NCBI GenBank assembly: GCA_965661945.1
Contig: CBFIFP010000001.1
Location: 1-64,000, forward strand
Length of the DNA: 64,000 nt
Direction: 5' to 3'
Origin: JAJRPT01 sp965661945
Lineage (GTDB): Bacteria > Bacteroidota > Ignavibacteria > Kapaibacteriales > UBA2268
Part shown: positions 35,569 through 44,672 of the stretch, piece after piece
How positions within the stretch are numbered: position 1 is the first letter of the stretch
Layout of the letters: each line of letters begins with the position of its first letter
Translations under genes and position numbers: made by a program
The notes under the pieces: model-generated
Seen by the model: the letters and a program-made list of their open reading frames with translations, nothing else
Told to the model about the DNA's origin: nothing
Databases searched by the model: none

Positions 35569-36645
35569 TTAATATAACGATGTCCAAAGATTATACCTAA
35601 TTCCAACAGATATATTAAACATATTCTTGTTAAAGTTAATAGAGTTGTTATTTTCCAAATTAAATATCAAATCGTTTGAAAACGACTGAAATAATCCAAC
35701 ATTTAAAAATAAATCAATAGGATATCTCGGTTTATTAATCCCTCCAAAAAACTCCAAATCTACTTTCATACCTTCCCAACTAAAAGTGGCTTGTTCTCTG
35801 TTAAAAATTTTACCAGAACTCCAAAAGTAACCAGCCCCTAATCTCAAACCGCCGTTAACTTCTTTACTACTGAAAAGAGGATAAAACTTAGTATTAACTC
35901 CCAATACATTAATATTAGAGTTCCATCTTTCACTGATTTCACCTTGTCCATAATCAAACTTTGAAATCAATCTTGGTTCTTGGTATTCATACCAAAACTC
36001 GAAATATTTTCCGAATCCAAAGGGTTTTAAAGCATTTAAATGAACTTTCAAACCAACATTAGGTTTACTTTCCAACTTACCATTAAAACTTCCAAGAAAT
36101 ATATTTTCTGAGATAGAAACTGATAAATAGTTAACGCAATCAACACAATTATCTTTTATAGCATTTTCAATTTTTACCATTCTATCATTACAATCCTCTT
36201 CTATTTGTTTTTTTAATTCTAATTCTCTCAACAAATATGAGTTTTTAACTACCCAAAGCGAATCTGTATAATTTGATTCTAATTCTGTAATTTTACTTTT
36301 TAACTCATTAAAATTATTAGACTTCTCATATCCTGTTATACTTAACAATTGTCCTTCAAGAGACTTAGCAATATTATAATATCTAATAATCAAATCCAAC
36401 TCCATATCAGATAACTGCTCAAAAGAAGGTGCTTTAAACTTTTCATCAGGAACAAAACCTAATGAATTTAATTGAGTTGATAAAATAACTGATGCCTGAT
36501 AGTATTCCATCACTTTCATTGCAAAAAGTTCTTCGCTTTCTTCATAAGCTTCCAAAACTTCATTTTGTGGTAATTCTGTAATTTTAACTGCTGGCTCAAT
36601 AGCAAGTAAATTCAAATTTAAAAGAATTAATATTAAGTTAATCAT
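35569..36645 (-). CDS. Exported coiled-coil plus beta-barrel outer-membrane-like protein
   Basis: ATG 36645 starts a clean signal peptide (MINLILILLNLNLLAIEP) with AAGG upstream; the frame from 36711 adds only an unlikely extension. The 358-residue product has a helical region at about residues 20-190, with coiled-coil-like stretches (NNFNELKSKITELESNY, LLRELELKKQIEEDCNDRM) and a CVDCVN cysteine pair, then alternating aromatic/polar strands (FEFWYEYQEPRL, GGLRLGAGYFWSSG, FNISVGIRYNLWTSLY) typical of an outer-membrane barrel ending in an aromatic residue. The family is not recognised. It could be a small porin-like protein tethered by a periplasmic coiled coil. Confidence 0.55.
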   Translation of the reverse strand: MINLILILLNLNLLAIEPAVKITELPQNEVLEAYEESEELFAMKVMEYYQASVILSTQLNSLGFVPDEKFKAPSFEQLSDMELDLIIRYYNIAKSLEGQLLSITGYEKSNNFNELKSKITELESNYTDSLWVVKNSYLLRELELKKQIEEDCNDRMVKIENAIKDNCVDCVNYLSVSISENIFLGSFNGKLESKPNVGLKVHLNALKPFGFGKYFEFWYEYQEPRLISKFDYGQGEISERWNSNINVLGVNTKFYPLFSSKEVNGGLRLGAGYFWSSGKIFNREQATFSWEGMKVDLEFFGGINKPRYPIDLFLNVGLFQSFSNDLIFNLENNNSINFNKNMFNISVGIRYNLWTSLY

Positions 36646-36695
36646 ATATATATACCTTAAGTTTTTGTTATAATACTTAAAAGCAATGATTATGC

Positions 36696-36728
36696 CAAAA
36701 ATAATGCCCACAAAAATATGTGAGCATT
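36696..36728 (-). terminator. Rho-independent terminator downstream of the CxxCH protein gene
   Basis: AATGCCCACA (36703-36712) and TGTGAGCATT (36719-36728) form a 10-bp stem with one G-T pair. On the minus strand it is followed by a short T run (36702-36697). It ends the transcript of the gene at 36808-37443. Confidence 0.65.
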
Positions 36729-36807
36729 AGTAACTATTTAATATTTATATTTTTAACTTAATGTAGTAATTGACAAATTATAAATAGAAGAAATTATTCT
36801 AAAACAA

Positions 36808-37443
36808 TTATTCTAATACAATCTTTTCTGTTTTAAATTGATTTCCCATCTGTATAAACACCATATATACTCCTTTAGGTGCTTGAATACCTATAGTGGT
36901 AGAACCATTCCAAATAAAATTAGCAGTTCCAACAGTATGATACCCACTAAACAATCTTGATATAGTATTTCCTTTTAAATCTACAATCTTAATTGTTACT
37001 TGACTTGGAATAATAACATCAAATCTAATATTAAAATTTGATGAACTCGGATTAGGAGCAACCTCCGGCTTAGTTATAAAACTCCTCCAAGATACAGAAG
37101 AAGGTGTAGAGTTTGAATTCCATACTTCAGTAACATCTGCAAAGTTTCCAGGGTCTGGCGAGCCACTCTCCCATTCACCATTAGGGTCTAAAAGCTCCTC
37201 TCCATTAGTAAAGCCATCACCATCAGCATCTAAATTATATAATTTAGACCAATCTACATCCATACCGTTCAACCCAACTTGGTTAACTTGCTGCCCAAAC
37301 ACATTAAGCAAACCACCAAAAGCAGTTTCATGGCAATTTCTACAACTAAATTTAGTACCATTAGGAATTTGGTTTACCCTAAATTCTCTAGCATTTAAAT
37401 TTGACATAATCAAAGCAACAAATAATATAGTAAGTAATCTCAT
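36808..37443 (-). CDS. T9SS-exported protein with a CxxCH haem motif and a calcium-loop
   Basis: The 211-residue protein has a signal peptide (MRLLTILFVALIMSNLNA), then CRNCH at residues 34-38, a c-type haem-binding motif, in a context resembling a small cytochrome or haem-attached domain (GGLLNVFGQQVNQVGLNG). At residues 72-83 DADGDGFTNGEE is a dockerin/thrombospondin-3-like calcium loop. After PEVAPNPSSSNF comes a T9SS type A tail (VTIKIVDLKGNTISRLF, GVYMVFIQMGN, EKIVLE). Haem would be attached in the periplasm and the protein then exported through T9SS, an unusual combination. The same gene layout is seen in uncharacterised FCB proteins by general impression only. A CcmAB-like haem-release module is encoded in the same window. 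Confidence 0.75.
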   Translation of the reverse strand: MRLLTILFVALIMSNLNAREFRVNQIPNGTKFSCRNCHETAFGGLLNVFGQQVNQVGLNGMDVDWSKLYNLDADGDGFTNGEELLDPNGEWESGSPDPGNFADVTEVWNSNSTPSSVSWRSFITKPEVAPNPSSSNFNIRFDVIIPSQVTIKIVDLKGNTISRLFSGYHTVGTANFIWNGSTTIGIQAPKGVYMVFIQMGNQFKTEKIVLE

Positions 37444-37470
37444 AAAAAACCTTTTTAAAAATTAAACATA

Positions 37471-37500
37471 CAATTCAAGTCTATACAATTCAAATCTATA
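37471..37500. repeat. 15-bp tandem duplication at the AI-2E gene stop
   Basis: CAATTCAAGTCTATA (37471-37485) is followed by CAATTCAAATCTATA (37486-37500), one mismatch. The second copy contains the TAG stop of the AI-2E permease gene. On the minus strand the copies hold TAGATTTG and TAGACTTG, the first matching the -7 promoter consensus, upstream of the CxxCH gene. Confidence 0.6.
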
Positions 37501-38548
37501 GAAGTTTTGATGTACCCATAACTCTTGCCAAAATTCGAGTTGAGGGAAACTGTTCAAAAATCAACTTCATTAAAACTAAAAGAGGAACCGCAACTAACAT
37601 ACCAGGAATTCCCCATAAAAACCCCCAAAAAACTAATCCAAATACCACGGTAAGAGTATTTAATTGTAATCTATTCCCTAAAATTCTTGGTTCTACAAAA
37701 TTACCCATTAAAAACTGCAATGAAGCAATTATTATGAAAAATAACAGAGTAATATTAAATGAGTCATACTGAATAAAACACATTAAAATAGGAGGTGTAG
37801 AACCAACTATAGAACCTATAGAAGGAATAAAGTTTAAGATAAATACCAAAAATCCCCAAAACAAAGCAAAATTTATCTGGAAAATCAAACAAGTAACAAA
37901 AACAATAAATCCAGTTATTAAGCTAATTAAAATTTTAATAATTATATATGAATATATAGCTCTCTGAACAGTTTCAAAATTTGCGAGTAATATATTTTTT
38001 TCAACATCTCCAGCAACAAAATTCAAATATCTCTTATAATTAGTTATTCCTATTAATATTAAAATATAAAAAACTAAAAATAAAATAAACGAACCAGTAA
38101 AAGACCCCAATATATTTGCTAAAGTTGTACCATATTTTGAAATCAAATCATCATTGAATAATTTATAAAACTCCTCAATCGAAAAACTTGAGCTAAATGA
38201 AAATCCTATTGAATCATTCAAAAAACTTATCATATCGTTCGAACGAGCAAATAATTTAGTTAAAAGATAATCCTTATTAAGTAATATATCCAAATACATA
38301 CTCGACACAATGCTATAAATTCCGTAAATAACAAGCATTGAAATAATTGTTACAATAGGTACAATAATCCAGTCTGGAAGTCTCTTGTTTTTTAAAACAA
38401 TTATTAATGGCTGAAATGAAAAAGCTAATAACATTGCTAAAACAAAAGGAATTAGAATAACGGACAACTGAAACATTATAACAAATATTGTTATAAATAA
38501 GAAGAATAGTAGTATGTTTTTAATTGCCCCTAAATTATTAATTTTCAT
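37496..38548 (-). CDS. AI-2E family transporter (PerM-like permease)
   Basis: A 350-residue membrane protein with about eight helices and the PF01594 pattern: an N-terminal pair of helices (FLFITIFVIMFQLSVILIPFVLAMLLAF, containing FQPLI), a central soluble segment, and the conserved ILNFIPSIGSIVGSTPPIL and FVEPRILGNRLQLNTLTVVFGLVFWGFLWGIPGMLVAVPLL blocks, here cited by their ends. The family includes proposed autoinducer-2 exporters and Na+/H+ antiporters, so the substrate is unknown. The start region is divergent from tRNA-Leu(UAA). Confidence 0.85.
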   Translation of the reverse strand: MKINNLGAIKNILLFFLFITIFVIMFQLSVILIPFVLAMLLAFSFQPLIIVLKNKRLPDWIIVPIVTIISMLVIYGIYSIVSSMYLDILLNKDYLLTKLFARSNDMISFLNDSIGFSFSSSFSIEEFYKLFNDDLISKYGTTLANILGSFTGSFILFLVFYILILIGITNYKRYLNFVAGDVEKNILLANFETVQRAIYSYIIIKILISLITGFIVFVTCLIFQINFALFWGFLVFILNFIPSIGSIVGSTPPILMCFIQYDSFNITLLFFIIIASLQFLMGNFVEPRILGNRLQLNTLTVVFGLVFWGFLWGIPGMLVAVPLLVLMKLIFEQFPSTRILARVMGTSKLL

Positions 38549-38576
38549 TTTTTTTTTAATATTTTAAAAAAATATT

Positions 38577-38606
38577 TTGTTTATTTAAAAAAACTCCTTA
38601 ATTTTG
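38577..38606 (+). promoter_or_regulatory. Promoter of tRNA-Leu(UAA)
   Basis: TTG at 38577-38579, 19 bases, then TAATTTTG at 38599-38606. The predicted start is within a few bases of the tRNA 5' end at 38620. Confidence 0.65.
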
Positions 38607-38619
38607 TGTCTGTTCTTTT

Positions 38620-38704
38620 GCACGGATGGCGGAATTGGTAGACGCACAGGACTTAAAATCCTGTGAGATTTTTTCTCGTGCGGGTTCAAGTCCCGCTCCG
38701 TGTA
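38620..38704 (+). tRNA. tRNA-Leu (anticodon UAA)
   Basis: An 85-base tRNA with acceptor GCACGGA / TCCGTGT, the leucine-type D arm (GGCGGAATTGGTAGACGC), an anticodon loop CTTAAAA giving anticodon UAA, a long variable arm (class II) and a T arm with GTTCAAGTC. Base 1 G faces U72, a wobble pair. The CCA end is not encoded (A73 is followed by CA). Confidence 0.95.
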
Positions 38705-38724
38705 CATAAAGTTTAAGAACACAG

Positions 38725-38756
38725 CCCATACTTTTAAAAAGTGTGGGTTTTTTTTT
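38725..38756 (+). terminator. Rho-independent terminator after tRNA-Leu(UAA)
   Basis: CCCATACTTTT and AAAAGTGTGGG pair (one T-G wobble), followed by nine T (38748-38756). Confidence 0.85.
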
Positions 38757-38882
38757 AACCATTAAAGTTTTCACAATTGAGTTATACTTTTTAAAAATTA
38801 AGAACCAATCGAAATATTCTATTACCTTAATATCATTCATATTTAGCTTTAAGTCGAAAACTTTTTACCTATGACTAATTGA

Positions 38883-40025
38883 CTAAGGTTTATAGACTAA
38901 GGTGTTTTTGTGAAATGACTCCCAACTATGCCAAAATTCTTGATAAGCGTTTATTTTGTTTAGTGATACACTATTTGAAACACCATTTAAATCAAAACTT
39001 ATAGAGTCTAAAGTAATAACATCTTTTTCGAAATTAACTTGACTAAAATTATCAATTTCATAAGCAAAAAAACTTTTGTTATCATCAGCCAGCAGAACTA
39101 TTATTTGTTTATAATTAATTGTATCGATTATAAATCTTTTTTCTTTGAGCAAATTCCAATCGTAAGCTTTGCTAATACTATCAATTTCTATACCCAAAAC
39201 CCAAGACTTTTTGTTCCACGAATTAAAATCTGTGCCAACTAATTTAGACTTTAAATTTCCATCGTCATATTTTTCCAAACCTTGATAAGCAGAGTTAAAA
39301 TTAGTGTCCGCTTGCATAACAAGCGAGTTTGGATATAATTCAAACCATTTTTCTAAACTTGTTTGTTGAGAAAATACTTCTGGTAAAGTAACCCCCTTTA
39401 AATCACCTACAATGGCTTCTCCATTAACCTGTCGCCACCAAGACTTAGTTTTGCTATCTTCAAACATTGCATTAAAATTGTCCATTCCAACTAATCTAAA
39501 CTCATCATGCTTGCCATTTACTAAAGGTTCGAATACTCTACCAGTTCTACAAACAGAACAATAAGTTACCATAATTTTTTTGTCGTCCAAATCATCAATT
39601 ACTTGATGATGATATGCTATAAATTGAATCGGATACGCTTTGGATACTCCATTATGAACAACTCCAACAACTAATTTATTTAACGGAACATTATTATTTT
39701 CTTTAGTTTCAAGTTTTAAATCAATTGGTTGTAAAAACATTTTTTCGGCTGTCATCTTAAAATTAAATAAATATCCAACTATCAAAGCTAAAACTAAAAC
39801 TATAGAAGAGATAATTTTTCGTTTAGAAAATGCTGGTTTTAATCCGTATCCCGCAATCAAAATAAACAGAACTCTAAAAATCCATCTATATGAATTTAAA
39901 AAATAAGCAAAATCAATGCTATTGAAGCTATTGAAATTCTGGCTACCGGGCATTGGCATTATAAAATAGACATTGCTAATTTCAAATAAAATTAATAATA
40001 TTAATCCTAAAAAATAATATTTCAT
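38883..40025 (-). CDS. DUF3179 domain protein with N-terminal membrane helices
   Basis: The first about 95 residues hold about three hydrophobic helices (YFLGLILLILFEISNVYFI, WIFRVLFILIAGYGL, IISSIVLVLALIVGYLF). The rest matches DUF3179: VHNGVSKAYPIQFIAYHHQVID, then VTYCSVCRTGRVFEPLVNG with a CxxC pair near residues 156-159, and WWRQVNGEAIVGDLKG. The domain is predicted to sit outside the cytoplasmic membrane. Its function is not known; the conserved cysteine pair suggests metal or redox chemistry. It lies 31 bases after prfA and is probably co-transcribed. Confidence 0.8.
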   Translation of the reverse strand: MKYYFLGLILLILFEISNVYFIMPMPGSQNFNSFNSIDFAYFLNSYRWIFRVLFILIAGYGLKPAFSKRKIISSIVLVLALIVGYLFNFKMTAEKMFLQPIDLKLETKENNNVPLNKLVVGVVHNGVSKAYPIQFIAYHHQVIDDLDDKKIMVTYCSVCRTGRVFEPLVNGKHDEFRLVGMDNFNAMFEDSKTKSWWRQVNGEAIVGDLKGVTLPEVFSQQTSLEKWFELYPNSLVMQADTNFNSAYQGLEKYDDGNLKSKLVGTDFNSWNKKSWVLGIEIDSISKAYDWNLLKEKRFIIDTINYKQIIVLLADDNKSFFAYEIDNFSQVNFEKDVITLDSISFDLNGVSNSVSLNKINAYQEFWHSWESFHKNTLVYKP

Positions 40026-40056
40026 AAACGCCCTTCAGTTTTTTTAAAATAAATTT

Positions 40057-41136
40057 CTAAACTGTTCCCTGCTTCAACAATTCAGTTCTTTCTGCAATCT
40101 GTAAGTTCTGAATAACAGGATTAAGATTTCCTTCCACAACTTCTCTTAAAGGATAGTTTTTCATATCACCCTCTAATCTATGGTCTGTCAATCTGTTCTG
40201 GGGATAGTTATAAGTCCTAATTTTTTCTGACCTATCTCCAGATTTTACCATACTTTTTCTTTGAGAACTAATATCACCAAGTTGTTTTTCCAACTCCATT
40301 TCATAAAGTCGAGTTCTCAAAACTTTCATTGCCTTCATTCTATTTTTTAATTGAGAACGTTCCTCTTGACAAGAAACAACAATTCCTGTTGGAAGGTGAA
40401 CCATTCTTACAGCAGTTTCAACTTTATTTACATTCTGCCCACCTTTACCTCCAGAACGGAAAATATCAATTCTCAGGTCCTCATCTCTCACCTCAATATC
40501 AACCTCTTCTGCTTCTGGCAACACAGCAACTGTAGCAGCCGAAGTATGAACTCTTCCATTTGTCTCAGTTTCAGGAACTCTCTGTACCCTATGAACTCCT
40601 GATTCAAACTTAGTCTTTCCATATATCTCATCACCAGAAAGCGAAAAAACTATCTCCTTAAAACCACCTTTTTCAGATTCATTTATTGAAACAATATCAA
40701 TCTTATAACCGTTTATATCAGCCCAGCGAGAATACATTCTAAATAAATCACCACAAAAAATACCTGCCTCATCTCCGCCTGTTCCAGCTCTTAACTCAAA
40801 AATACAATCTTTATGGTCATTAGGGTCTTTAGGTATTAATAAAAATTTAATTTCTTCTTCAAGATTAGGTATTTCCACATCTAATTCTTTATTCTCGTCC
40901 TCAGCCAACTCTCTAAACTCCGAATCCATTGTCTTATCTCTCATTATTATTTTATTATTTTCATAATCAGAAACAAGTTTAAGATACTTTTTCGCAATCT
41001 CCACAATTTGAGATAATTGCTTTTGCTCCCTATTAATTTCAGTTAATAACTTCCTATTAGTTACATTTTCCGGGTCAGCAAGCTTTACAAGATTATCTTC
41101 ATATTTTTTAATAATTTCTTTTAGTTTTTCTTCCAC
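40057..41136 (-). CDS. prfA: Peptide chain release factor 1
   Basis: RF1 recognises UAA and UAG. The stop-codon tripeptide PxT appears as PET in HRVQRVPETETNGRVHTS, the RF1 form (RF2 would have SPF), and the GGQ catalytic motif is in FRSGGKGGQNVNKVETA. 359 residues is standard. prmC (hemK), its usual neighbour, is absent; instead a DUF3179 protein follows. Confidence 0.97.
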   Translation of the reverse strand: MEEKLKEIIKKYEDNLVKLADPENVTNRKLLTEINREQKQLSQIVEIAKKYLKLVSDYENNKIIMRDKTMDSEFRELAEDENKELDVEIPNLEEEIKFLLIPKDPNDHKDCIFELRAGTGGDEAGIFCGDLFRMYSRWADINGYKIDIVSINESEKGGFKEIVFSLSGDEIYGKTKFESGVHRVQRVPETETNGRVHTSAATVAVLPEAEEVDIEVRDEDLRIDIFRSGGKGGQNVNKVETAVRMVHLPTGIVVSCQEERSQLKNRMKAMKVLRTRLYEMELEKQLGDISSQRKSMVKSGDRSEKIRTYNYPQNRLTDHRLEGDMKNYPLREVVEGNLNPVIQNLQIAERTELLKQGTV

Positions 41137-41178
41137 TTTTTATTTCATTAGATTCTAAAAAAAAGTTAATAAAGTAAA

Positions 41179-41226
41179 AAAAGAATGTCATTAATATCTA
41201 ATATATAGAATTAACAACATTCTTTT
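41179..41226 (-). terminator. Terminator after the TerC gene (long-loop hairpin)
   Basis: AAAAGAATGT (41179-41188) and ACATTCTTTT (41217-41226) pair over 10 bp around a 28-base AT-rich loop. On the minus strand a T-rich run follows. Confidence 0.6.
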
Positions 41227-41240
41227 GATACAATTAAAAC

Positions 41241-42212
41241 CTATATCAAGTTATTTTTCTTTTTGTAATTATCATAGATAGAAGCCAAAACTCCAATTAA
41301 CAACAAACCTATAATTACCGATAAAGATACCCAAGTTTCAAATTGATAATGATGAATCAAAAGCATTTTAATACCAACAAAACCAAGAACAAACACTAAA
41401 CTCATCTGAATATACTTAAACTTTTCCATCATTGCAGCTAAAACAAAGTATAAAGAACGTAAACCAAGTATAGCAAATATATTAGATGTAAATACGATAA
41501 ACGAATCCGTAGTAACAGAAAATATAGCTGGTATTGAATCAACCGCAAACATTACATCAGTAGTTTCTATTACTAAAAGTACTACAAACAATGGAGTAAT
41601 ATGTTTTACACCATCAATTTTTAAAAAGAATCTACCATTCATTGTTTCAGTAACTGGATAAATCTTTTTAGCAAGTTTTAAAAAAGGATTCTTATCAGGA
41701 GTATATTCCTCGTCATCACTTGTTGTCATCATCTTAATCGCAGAAAATAATAACAAAACACCAAAAACATAAGTAATCCAGTCAAACTCATTAATCAGTG
41801 CAGTACCAAGAACTATCATTATTCCTCTAAATATAATTGCTCCTAAAATCCCCCAAAAGAGTATCTCGTGTTGGTACTTCAAAGGTACTTGGAAATAACT
41901 AAAAATCATAGCTATCACAAATATATTATCAAGAGATAAAGATTTCTCAATTACGTATCCAGTAAAATATTTTAACGCAGCATCATAACCCGAGAGTTCC
42001 TCAGCTCCTTTGCCAATAGAATGTATCCATTGTAATTCATAGGCATAATAAACAAATACATTAAAAAGTAATGATACAAAAATCCAGAAAAATGTCCAAA
42101 GTAAGGCTTCTTTTGTTTTTACTTCATGGGCTTTTTTGTTAATTACTCCTAAATCTAAATATAATAGAAATATCACAAGTAATATAAAACCTAACCAGTA
42201 AGACCACTCCAT
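41241..42212 (-). CDS. TerC family membrane protein (Alx-like)
   Basis: A 323-residue integral membrane protein with about eight helices. The TerC pattern is clear: YFTGYVIEKSLSLDNIFV near residue 90 and VLLVIETTDVMFAVDSIPAIF near residue 215, each with the conserved acidic residues within membrane segments. Members include Alx and proposed manganese or calcium exporters that protect secreted metalloproteins. I looked upstream for the manganese (yybP-ykoY) riboswitch and did not find its motif. A TATTTTTG element occurs on the minus strand at 42249-42256. Confidence 0.9.
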   Translation of the reverse strand: MEWSYWLGFILLVIFLLYLDLGVINKKAHEVKTKEALLWTFFWIFVSLLFNVFVYYAYELQWIHSIGKGAEELSGYDAALKYFTGYVIEKSLSLDNIFVIAMIFSYFQVPLKYQHEILFWGILGAIIFRGIMIVLGTALINEFDWITYVFGVLLLFSAIKMMTTSDDEEYTPDKNPFLKLAKKIYPVTETMNGRFFLKIDGVKHITPLFVVLLVIETTDVMFAVDSIPAIFSVTTDSFIVFTSNIFAILGLRSLYFVLAAMMEKFKYIQMSLVFVLGFVGIKMLLIHHYQFETWVSLSVIIGLLLIGVLASIYDNYKKKNNLI

Positions 42213-42419
42213 ATTTACCCTATTAATAAAAATTAATTTTTAAAAAATCAAAAATACAAATTATTATTTGAAAAAAAGAATTTTTACGCAAAATTATTAT
42301 ATTTCAATTAAAATCCTTAAATTAAAATTAATAAAACTCTTGATTTAAATTTTAATAACACTATTTAGTAACAAAAATGTTATAAGTTCGTCTTTAACCC
42401 AAATTAATAAACAAAATCA

Positions 42420-44672
42420 ATGAATATCATATTTTTTAAAATTATTTTAATTTTAATTCTTTTTAATAACAATTTATTTGCATCTTATTCAATATCAGGT
42501 ATTATAAGAAGTTCCGATGACAATGAAACTATAATAGGGGCAAATCTATCACTTGAATCTACAAAAAAAGGAGCCACAACTGATAAAAATGGATACTACA
42601 TAATTAATGGTGTAGAAAGTGGCACTTACAAACTTGAAATTACTTACATCGGCTACAAGAAATTCATTCAAGAAATTAAAATATCTGATAATTTAAGACT
42701 TGATATTAAATTAGATCCAAGTTCAGTAATGAGCGATGAAATAGTTGTTCGTTCCGAAAGAGATAACGACAAACGTAATATCACAATTAGCAAAGTTGAT
42801 ATACCTATGTCCCAACTTAAAGAAATTAGAATTGGGGGAGAATCTGATGTTTTCAGAGCATTACAATACCTTCCAGGAGTATTAACCTCCTCAAGAGTCT
42901 CTAATGGACTTTACATAAGAGGGGGGTCTCCAGACCAAAATTTAATACTTGTTGATGGAGCAACTGTATATAACCCCTCTCACTTATTCGGCTTTCTTTC
43001 CACATTTAATGCAGATGCAATAAAAGATGTTGAACTTATTAAAGGCGGGTTCAATGCAGAGTATGGTGGAAGATTATCTTCTGTAGTAAATCTGACACAA
43101 AGAGACGGAAATGGCGAAGAATATAAAGGTATGTTTAATGTAGGAGTACTTTCCTCCAAATTAGCCGTAGAAGGTCCTCTTGGTAATGGTTCTTTCTATC
43201 TTGGTGGCAGAAGAACATATTTTGAATTAGTAAAAAAAGCATTTACCCCAAAGCCGGGACAACCTCCTATTCCAGACTATAACTTTTATGACATTAATGC
43301 AAAAGTTGTTCAAAATATATCAAAAAATGATAAAATTTCATTCACTGGCTTTTTTACAAAAGATAATCTAAGCATTAATCAATTTGGTTTAGATTTAAAC
43401 TTAGGGTTAGGAAATAACGCTGGCTCTATAAAATGGGACCATATATTCAAAAAAGATATGGTTTCTACCGGTATAATTAGTTATTCAGAATATGATAATA
43501 ACTTGTTCGGAAACATAAGCGGTAATGACTTTTTAACTAATAATAAAATAACCGACTATTCAGCAAAATATGACTTAGAATGGTTTACTAGCGACAGATG
43601 GACTAATAAATTTGGCGTAGAATTAAAACAAATCGAATTTTTATATCGCCAAGACTTTACAGGTAACTCAGACGAAAGAATCCCTGATAGCTTAAATAAT
43701 TTTCCTAACTTCTCAATTTCAGATATTCACTCCGCTGTCTATGCCCAAAGTAATTATAATTTAACCGATTTAATTTATATTCAAGGTGGACTTAGACTAT
43801 CTCATTGGAGATTTATAAATCAATTTAATTTAGACCCCCGACTTGCAGCGCTTTGGCAAGTTCAAGAAAACATAAAATTAAAATTTGCTTGGGGAATTTA
43901 TCACCAAAACCTAAAATTAGCAACCCAACCCGACTTAGCAGTTTTTGATACTTGGCTTGGAACTGATACAACATTAAACGTGGCAAAATCAAATCATTAT
44001 ATATTCTCTGTAGAAACAAAACCTTTTGAAGGTTACGATTTAAACTTTGATATTTATTATAAAACTCTTGAAAACATAAATGAACTCAACAGATTTGCTA
44101 CTCAAATTAAAACTGGAAGCGATGCTCTATATGAAGGAATTGGAGAAGCATACGGCTTTGAAATATTTTTACAAAAAAAATACGGCAAATTAGGCGGCTG
44201 GATTGGTTATGGATTAGGCGTAATAAATGCGCAATTCGATAGTGTAAACACAGGAAATTGGTTTAATCCAAGATATGATAGAAGGCATGATTTCAAAATA
44301 GTTTTGCAATATACTATAAATGAAAACTGGAATGTAGGCACAAACTTCACTTATCAAACCGGACAACCCTTTACCCAGCAAACAGCAAGAGGTCAGGCAT
44401 TTCTACCTGGTGATGAAGTTGGAAGAGGAAAAACAGTTCCAGCACCAAGATTTAACCTTAGATTACCAGATAGTCATTTTTTAAATATAAACGCAAAATG
44501 GTCTTTTGAAATTTTCAAATTACCTTCAAGTTTAATTTTCGATATATATAATGTTTACAACAGACGAGATTTTTGGTTTAGACAATACAGAACAGTAGAA
44601 GATGTTACAACAATTCAAGATGTCCGTCTTTTACCAATTATTCCATCAATTTCATGGGAGTTACAATTTTAA
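42420..44672 (+). CDS. TonB-dependent receptor with N-terminal carboxypeptidase-like domain
   Basis: After a signal peptide (MNIIFFKIILILILFNNNLFA) comes a CarboxypepD_reg-like domain at about 22-100 (SISGIIRSSDDNETIIGANL, GYYIINGVESGTYKLEI), then the plug (RGGSPDQNLILVDGATVYNP, IKGGFNAEYGGRLSSVVNL) and a beta-barrel ending in SISWELQF. The 750-residue length suits the smaller receptors of this phylum that transport metals, cobalamin or small ligands rather than large glycans. Its stop overlaps the ATG of the next gene (TAATG), linking it with a DUF4249-like lipoprotein. The substrate is unknown. Confidence 0.88.
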   Translation: MNIIFFKIILILILFNNNLFASYSISGIIRSSDDNETIIGANLSLESTKKGATTDKNGYYIINGVESGTYKLEITYIGYKKFIQEIKISDNLRLDIKLDPSSVMSDEIVVRSERDNDKRNITISKVDIPMSQLKEIRIGGESDVFRALQYLPGVLTSSRVSNGLYIRGGSPDQNLILVDGATVYNPSHLFGFLSTFNADAIKDVELIKGGFNAEYGGRLSSVVNLTQRDGNGEEYKGMFNVGVLSSKLAVEGPLGNGSFYLGGRRTYFELVKKAFTPKPGQPPIPDYNFYDINAKVVQNISKNDKISFTGFFTKDNLSINQFGLDLNLGLGNNAGSIKWDHIFKKDMVSTGIISYSEYDNNLFGNISGNDFLTNNKITDYSAKYDLEWFTSDRWTNKFGVELKQIEFLYRQDFTGNSDERIPDSLNNFPNFSISDIHSAVYAQSNYNLTDLIYIQGGLRLSHWRFINQFNLDPRLAALWQVQENIKLKFAWGIYHQNLKLATQPDLAVFDTWLGTDTTLNVAKSNHYIFSVETKPFEGYDLNFDIYYKTLENINELNRFATQIKTGSDALYEGIGEAYGFEIFLQKKYGKLGGWIGYGLGVINAQFDSVNTGNWFNPRYDRRHDFKIVLQYTINENWNVGTNFTYQTGQPFTQQTARGQAFLPGDEVGRGKTVPAPRFNLRLPDSHFLNINAKWSFEIFKLPSSLIFDIYNVYNRRDFWFRQYRTVEDVTTIQDVRLLPIIPSISWELQF

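Noticed and set aside
38598..38840. 80-codon open frame on the minus strand
   Set aside because: It covers tRNA-Leu(UAA) and its terminator on the opposite strand and has no protein family features.
42213..42419. Manganese (yybP-ykoY) riboswitch upstream of the TerC gene
   Set aside because: TerC genes often carry one, but no GGGGAGTA-like core or paired helices are present here.
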